From the NCBI GenBank assembly GCA_001931875.2, contig MSJH02000422.1, positions 1 through 22,450 of the forward strand: DNA of 22,450 nt. The letters are read 5' to 3'. This stretch comes from Byssochlamys sp. IMV 00236. Taxonomy: Eukaryota; Ascomycota; Eurotiomycetes; Eurotiales; Thermoascaceae. The position numbers and the translations under genes are program-made. This document shows positions 18,285 to 22,450 of the stretch, in pieces (positions within the stretch are counted from its first letter, which is position 1; every line of letters begins with the position of its first letter). The notes beneath the pieces were generated by a model. It did not search any database. It worked only from the letters and a program-made list of their open reading frames with translations, and had not been told where the DNA came from.

Positions 18285-20159
18285 TTACCGTTTCTTTGGT
18301 GCAGTAGGTTTAGGTTTATGATAGACATGACACTTTTAAAATGATTAATAAAACCATTTTCATACTAGTTTCTTTATCTACCTTGTGTGCGTGTCTATAC
18401 CAAAGTACGCTATTCTTTCTCTTTACATTACTCACAGCAACCCATTGATGACATTGATGGCAAAGGCCTTCAACCAAATCTTGATCCATCCAACGTGTCT
18501 CAAGAGGTTGAACAAACTCTTTACCTGACACAGATGAGATACCATGAAAGAACTGTTTATGATACCTAAAGAAGCATAAGAAGCTGTTTCTTTTATGCAT
18601 GTATGATTTTACCAGTAAGCACTGTTTTTAAGTTGCAGCCATTTACCAGGTTTACATGTATCACATAAACCTTCTTTTGATTGTCCATTGTATCTCACCC
18701 ATTGAGGTGTATATTGATCACCAATAAATCTCAATTTCTGCTTCCGAGGTCTGGCCTCTGGATCTGTTCGAGCTGCTTCTACATCCCTTGCAGACATATC
18801 AGGAAATTCATCATCGTTTGCTTCAATCTCTTCTTCATCATCCACATAATAATTGGACTTTTGCTTCTTTCTCTTTTTTGGTATTAATACAGGCATGTGT
18901 TGACCATAAGCTTGTTGCTGTTGTTGTTGTTGTTGCTGTTGCTGTTGCTGTTGCTGTTGTTGTTGTTGTTGCTGTTGCTGCTGCTGTTGTTGTTGCTGAT
19001 GATGTTGCTGCATAGGATCTATCGGTCCATGAGGGGGTAATGGCAATTTGCCGTTAGTTACAGGATAATAGTAGCGTTGCTGCATTTGGTGCTGGGGTGG
19101 GAAAGTATAAGTGTAATATGCTTGAGGTTCCTCACGTTTTTGTGTCATATCAGGTTGACGTGCAAGGGGATGCAGCATAGGCACTTGATCCTGCTGATGA
19201 GGATGTAAAGGAGGTGGTGGATAACGATAGCCATGTGGCACTAAGGGTTGAGCTGGGTGATACAGCCTCTGTTGTAGATGTGGATGTTGATGCTGAGAAA
19301 AGTCATAGGGATAATGATTACTCACATCCTCATGGCTCCAAGTGATCTTAGTAGGCATCGTATGTTCTATATTTGGGTCTTGTTTCATTTTTGGGTCAGT
19401 TGAACTAGCAGTATTCGCAGACTTTAGTAACAGGTCTGGTCTTTCCAAAAAGGATTCAGGCATAGTTTGCCAGCTCATGTTGATATCGTAAGAGTATCGA
19501 CGGTTCTTAGTCTGAGACACATCCCCCCAAGAATTCTTGTTTTGGGTGGGAATGGACATGTCATCTTGCCACTGTTGATGTCCGCCTACAAATAAAAATT
19601 TTCATGTTAGTTACTGGGTGTATTAAAAATTTTTTTATGCGCATAATTTCTGCATACAGACAGAGACGCACTTGAAAATAAGCTTATAATACTAACCTTT
19701 ATGCTCATTTTCACTTGATTTAGGAAATGCCATTAGCTTATTAAAGTTTGCTAATAACATGGCTGCTTCAATAGAGTTTCTTTGCTGTGATAGATGCAGG
19801 CTCAGTTGAGTTTCATGTTTTGCACCAAATGGCAAACCGAGGATAGCAGGACTACTTTTACGTTTATCATATCTATTAAATAGTAAAGCAGGATTCAATC
19901 TAGTGGGCCTTATTGAAGAAGAAGAAGAAGGGAGTTGAGTGTTTTCATTATTATCTTCAATTGTTTCTTCTTCTTCGTCTTCTTCGTCTTCTATTTCGTC
20001 AATATCTTCTTGAGAGTTACTTATATCTTCTTCCTCCACTAAAGTGGGTAATATAGTAGGGACAGTGCTTTTAGAGCTTGGCTGTAAAGAGGACTGGTTT
20101 TCTGCATAATGATGAACAGAATGGTCCTCTGATGGTGGAATGTAGTTTTGAATATCCAT
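18285..20159 (-). CDS. Rua1 C-terminal-domain zinc protein, probable transcription regulator
   Basis: Exons 20159-19697, 19585-18613, 18565-18382 and 18332-18285, 555 residues. The conserved part is the C-terminal about 170 residues. It has GLCDTCKPGKWLQLKNSAYW, joined over intron 2 to YHKQFFHGISSVSGKEFVQP, then GLCHQCHQWVAV, WYRHAHK and, across the last intron, CHVYHKPKP. These paired C-x2-C motifs plus His/Cys match the Rua1 C-terminal domain of fungal regulators such as Ustilago Rua1 and S. pombe Meu26. The last exon has only 16 codons but supplies the final Cys and His, so a model without it loses metal ligands. The N-terminal part is disordered: an acidic Glu/Asp block (about residues 40-70), His/Pro/Gln-rich stretches, about 29 consecutive Gln, and a basic KKRKKQK likely nuclear signal. 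The start is the ATG at 20159; upstream in-frame codons contain only TTG-type starts. The target pathway is unknown. Confidence 0.9.
18912..18998 (-). repeat. Poly-Gln (CAA/CAG) repeat, about 29 codons
   Basis: Uninterrupted Gln codons read on the minus strand, with CAA and CAG mixed in a partly periodic pattern (alternating CAG-CAA units near 18936-18955). Two His and two more Gln flank it. Length polymorphism is likely. Confidence 0.92.
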
Positions 20160-22327
20160 AATATTAATAGTAAAGAAAAGTGACTCGCACAATCAATCTT
20201 TCAAGGAAAAAATGGGAGAAAGGGGAAGGGGGGTTTGATAGTTGTAATAATAGTAAAGGTGAATCCTTTAAAAATATAGAAAAAAGGTTTTTAGAAACAA
20301 ATAAAAGAGAAAAAAAAAAATTCAAGCAAAGGACAACCAATCAGATAATAGGCTATTTAGCCTCACTCGCATTCGTGACTTTGTCCTCTTTATCTTTTAT
20401 TCGATTTATCATACATTTTATTATCGTAGAATAATGAAAATAATGTATTCTGTTACTATTGAACCTAAAGCCAAGTTGTAGCTTGATTAATTTACATTTA
20501 TCTATTGCTTATGTACTCGATCAGCAAGAGATACATCTTGCATTAGATGGCTTATTATTTTAAGCTCAATTATTAATTTCATTGGATAAATTTCATTTGC
20601 TTAAATTATTGCTTGTGTGCTTTTTTTAAAAAAATATGCTTGTTCAATCTTTCGTTGATCTATTTCCTAAAGTAGAATGATTCTTAATGCAACCATGATA
20701 TTTTTCAAGGTAAGTCTATATCATTGCTTCTTGCTGTTATTTTGATTTAAATTGTATCAGACACCTTATCCTTCTCTGCTTTGGTGTATTATTATAATAA
20801 AACACATATTTTACCTTTTTTATTGTTGCCTAGCATTAAATGAAAATATGTGACAGCATTGTAGTAATTATGGTGACAGTATTTTCTATAAAAATATGTT
20901 TCTAATAAACAAACTATAAAAAAGTATCTTGTATGACTATTAAAAAAACCATAAAAGCAAGCTTTTTAATTTGAACCTTGCTGAGAGATAGCTTAAGGTA
21001 CACTCAATATGTCTGTAGAGAATGTTCTTTCAGCTGTTGAAGAATGATCAAATTAGCATCTATTAGACGTACAAGCTTCCTAGTGTTATTATCTAAAGTA
21101 TTATAAATGTCTATATGTTTGAAAAGGTCCAGTAAAACACAGTATTCATGCATACTACTTTCAAGATATATGGTATAGTTGCGATAAGCAACTTGTTGTT
21201 TGTGAGCTTTTTGCTCCTAGTCTTGATCTTTGATTTGAATAACATAAACATAGCATCAGTAACAAATGCAATAATGAAAAATGCTGGTGTCTTAATTATT
21301 GGTTAAAAATAAAGAATATCAGAAAACAGTATTTTATTGAGCACGATTTCTGCAGCAAATCATATCAAGCCTTTGAGGGCGAACACTTGCTGGGTATATG
21401 CATGCCTTGTCGAGATTAATACAAGAAATGGACTATTTACTAATCATGTAATGTTTTGCTATAAAAAAAATCAATGGTAAATCAGTATTTAATAGTTAGG
21501 ACCACTTGGTATTTACGACAATTTTCATAAAAAAACTCTACTTGTGTTTATTGAATTGGTAAATGTCAATAAAAATGGCGTATATTTATAAACTGATCGA
21601 ACACACTGTGACACAGCCTAAATTAAGCTGTTACCGGTACTTCATTTCTTGTCATAAGAAATCTGTCATACAACAGAAACAAAATAAGATATGGAGTGCT
21701 TTGCTCCTGTTAGTCGTCGTGGCTTACTCTAAATTTAAATAACTCGAAACAAGCGTACCGAAGCACTGATTATCGTGATGAGTTGAATATTTAATCATAT
21801 CGAGATACACCAGTTGCTTTTAACATTTAATAAACGAGTCTTATTCAGAAAATCGTTTATAAACGCGTTGTAATAAATAGCTACTCTCCTACGTTTTACA
21901 CAAAAAAATATATAGTTCCTCTCCCTCTTCCTTAAGGTACTACGTTTGTGTTAGCTTTTTTTAAAAAAATAAAATAAAATAAAATGAAGATATTCAGCTT
22001 TCCTCGGACAGCAGAATTACGCGGTTAATACCTCACGCGTTTAGAATATGCCATTTCGAGTATCCGTAAAACAAATACACACGAAGAAAAAAAAGAGTAT
22101 TTTACTATAAACATTGACATCTTTATTTCAAAAGAAAGAAAAGCAGAGAGAATCTTGTGATAAAAAGTCCTGTAAAAGAAAAGCAAAATAGAAAGCACAA
22201 AAAAAAAGCAAAGAGTTAGGCAAAACGTTCTTGTAAAAAAGATAAAAAGGTGTTTGTTTGTCAAGAAGGGCTCATAGATCTTGGTGATATTTATTGACTT
22301 CATGCTTTTACTTCAGAAGTAGCAAAT
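20160..22327. other. Long AT-rich intergenic region
   Basis: About 2.2 kb between divergent gene starts, the longest gap in the window and more AT-rich than the rest. It contains the Rua1-like promoter (20160-20440) and, at the far end, a probable promoter for the gene starting at 22328. I found no tRNA, no box C/D pair and no transposon ends. Two weak coding-like signals, at 20677-20853 (+) and 21007-21216 (-), are described as findings. Confidence 0.5.
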
Positions 22328-22426
22328 ATGTCTATAATCCTCGCCCGTCTTTGCCAGCCAAACACTCGATTGTCGTCATCGTCAGTACTTTACCTTCTTA
22401 CTGATTCTTTTTACGAGTTTACAAAG
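22328..22426 (+). CDS. Possible first exon of a gene cut by the window end
   Basis: An ATG opens 33 codons (beginning MSIILARLCQPNTRLSSSSV) that run to AAG followed by GTAACA, a possible splice donor, and then the terminal A run. Base composition is clearly richer in GC than the preceding 2 kb, like other exons here. The Arg/Ser-containing, acid-free start could be a mitochondrial presequence, but 33 residues are too few to name a family. It may also be chance. Confidence 0.35.
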
Positions 22427-22450
22427 GTAACAAAAAAAAAAAAAAAAAAA

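Noticed and set aside
21775..21781. GTGATGA resembling a snoRNA C box
   Set aside because: No CTGA follows within about 150 bases on the same strand and no flanking stem was found.
22025..22303. 92-codon minus-strand frame, hydrophobic and Phe-rich
   Set aside because: Its Phe/Leu/Ile richness is simply what A-rich plus-strand DNA gives when read in reverse. No domain, and no splice partner.
1..22450. tRNA, 5S rRNA, CRISPR array, transposon ends
   Set aside because: I looked by eye for tRNA B-box strings (GGTTCGAAT type), repeated spacer patterns, long terminal or inverted repeats and transposase motifs, and found none that hold up. The only long inverted repeats are the 13-bp snoRNA stems.

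Overview
The window looks like a gene-dense piece of an early-diverging fungal genome, most likely Mucoromycota (Mucorales). The grounds are AT-rich sequence, compact genes with many short GT-AG introns (about 46-111 nt, mostly 46-62), pyrimidine-rich leaders, poly-Gln and poly-Asn tracts, and a fungal gene set that includes WOPR and Rua1-C regulators and the fungal 9.5 kDa complex I subunit. The species call is inference. The window starts with 19 T and ends with 19 A, and a gene is cut at each end, so it is probably a whole short contig that stops at homopolymers.

Layout. 1-2234 (-): N-terminal part of an Itc1/ACF1-like (WAC-DDT) chromatin-remodelling subunit. 3665-6045 (+): BAR-PH-ArfGAP-ankyrin protein. 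6642-8508 (+): WOPR (Gti1/Pac2/Wor1) transcription factor with Gln/Asn-rich tail. 8509-9762: a gap holding two candidate box C/D snoRNAs, at 8976-9077 and 9207-9329. 9763-10840 (+): homocysteine S-methyltransferase. 11423-13944 (+): SulP sulfate permease. 14156-15237 (-): RS/RD-rich single-RRM protein of the hnRNP C/Nab3/NELF-E kind. 15405-16253 (-): tubulin-folding cofactor B. 16480-16798 (+): 69-residue complex I subunit split over three exons. 17451-17921 (+): small homeodomain protein. 18285-20159 (-): Rua1 C-terminal-domain zinc protein with about 29 consecutive Gln codons. 20160-22327: mostly empty AT-rich DNA. 22328-22426 (+): possible first exon of a gene that runs off the end.

Functionally the genes are mixed: four nuclear regulators or chromatin proteins, membrane traffic (ArfGAP), tubulin folding, respiration and sulfur metabolism. 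The methyltransferase and the sulfate permease lie next to each other on the same strand and both belong to sulfur/methionine metabolism. The most notable unlisted elements are the two snoRNAs. Their D' guides match the universally conserved 25S P-loop (Gm2619 in yeast numbering) and the 18S region around Am796. Gene models were assembled by hand from reading frames and splice sites, and every exon phase closes arithmetically. No database search was run.
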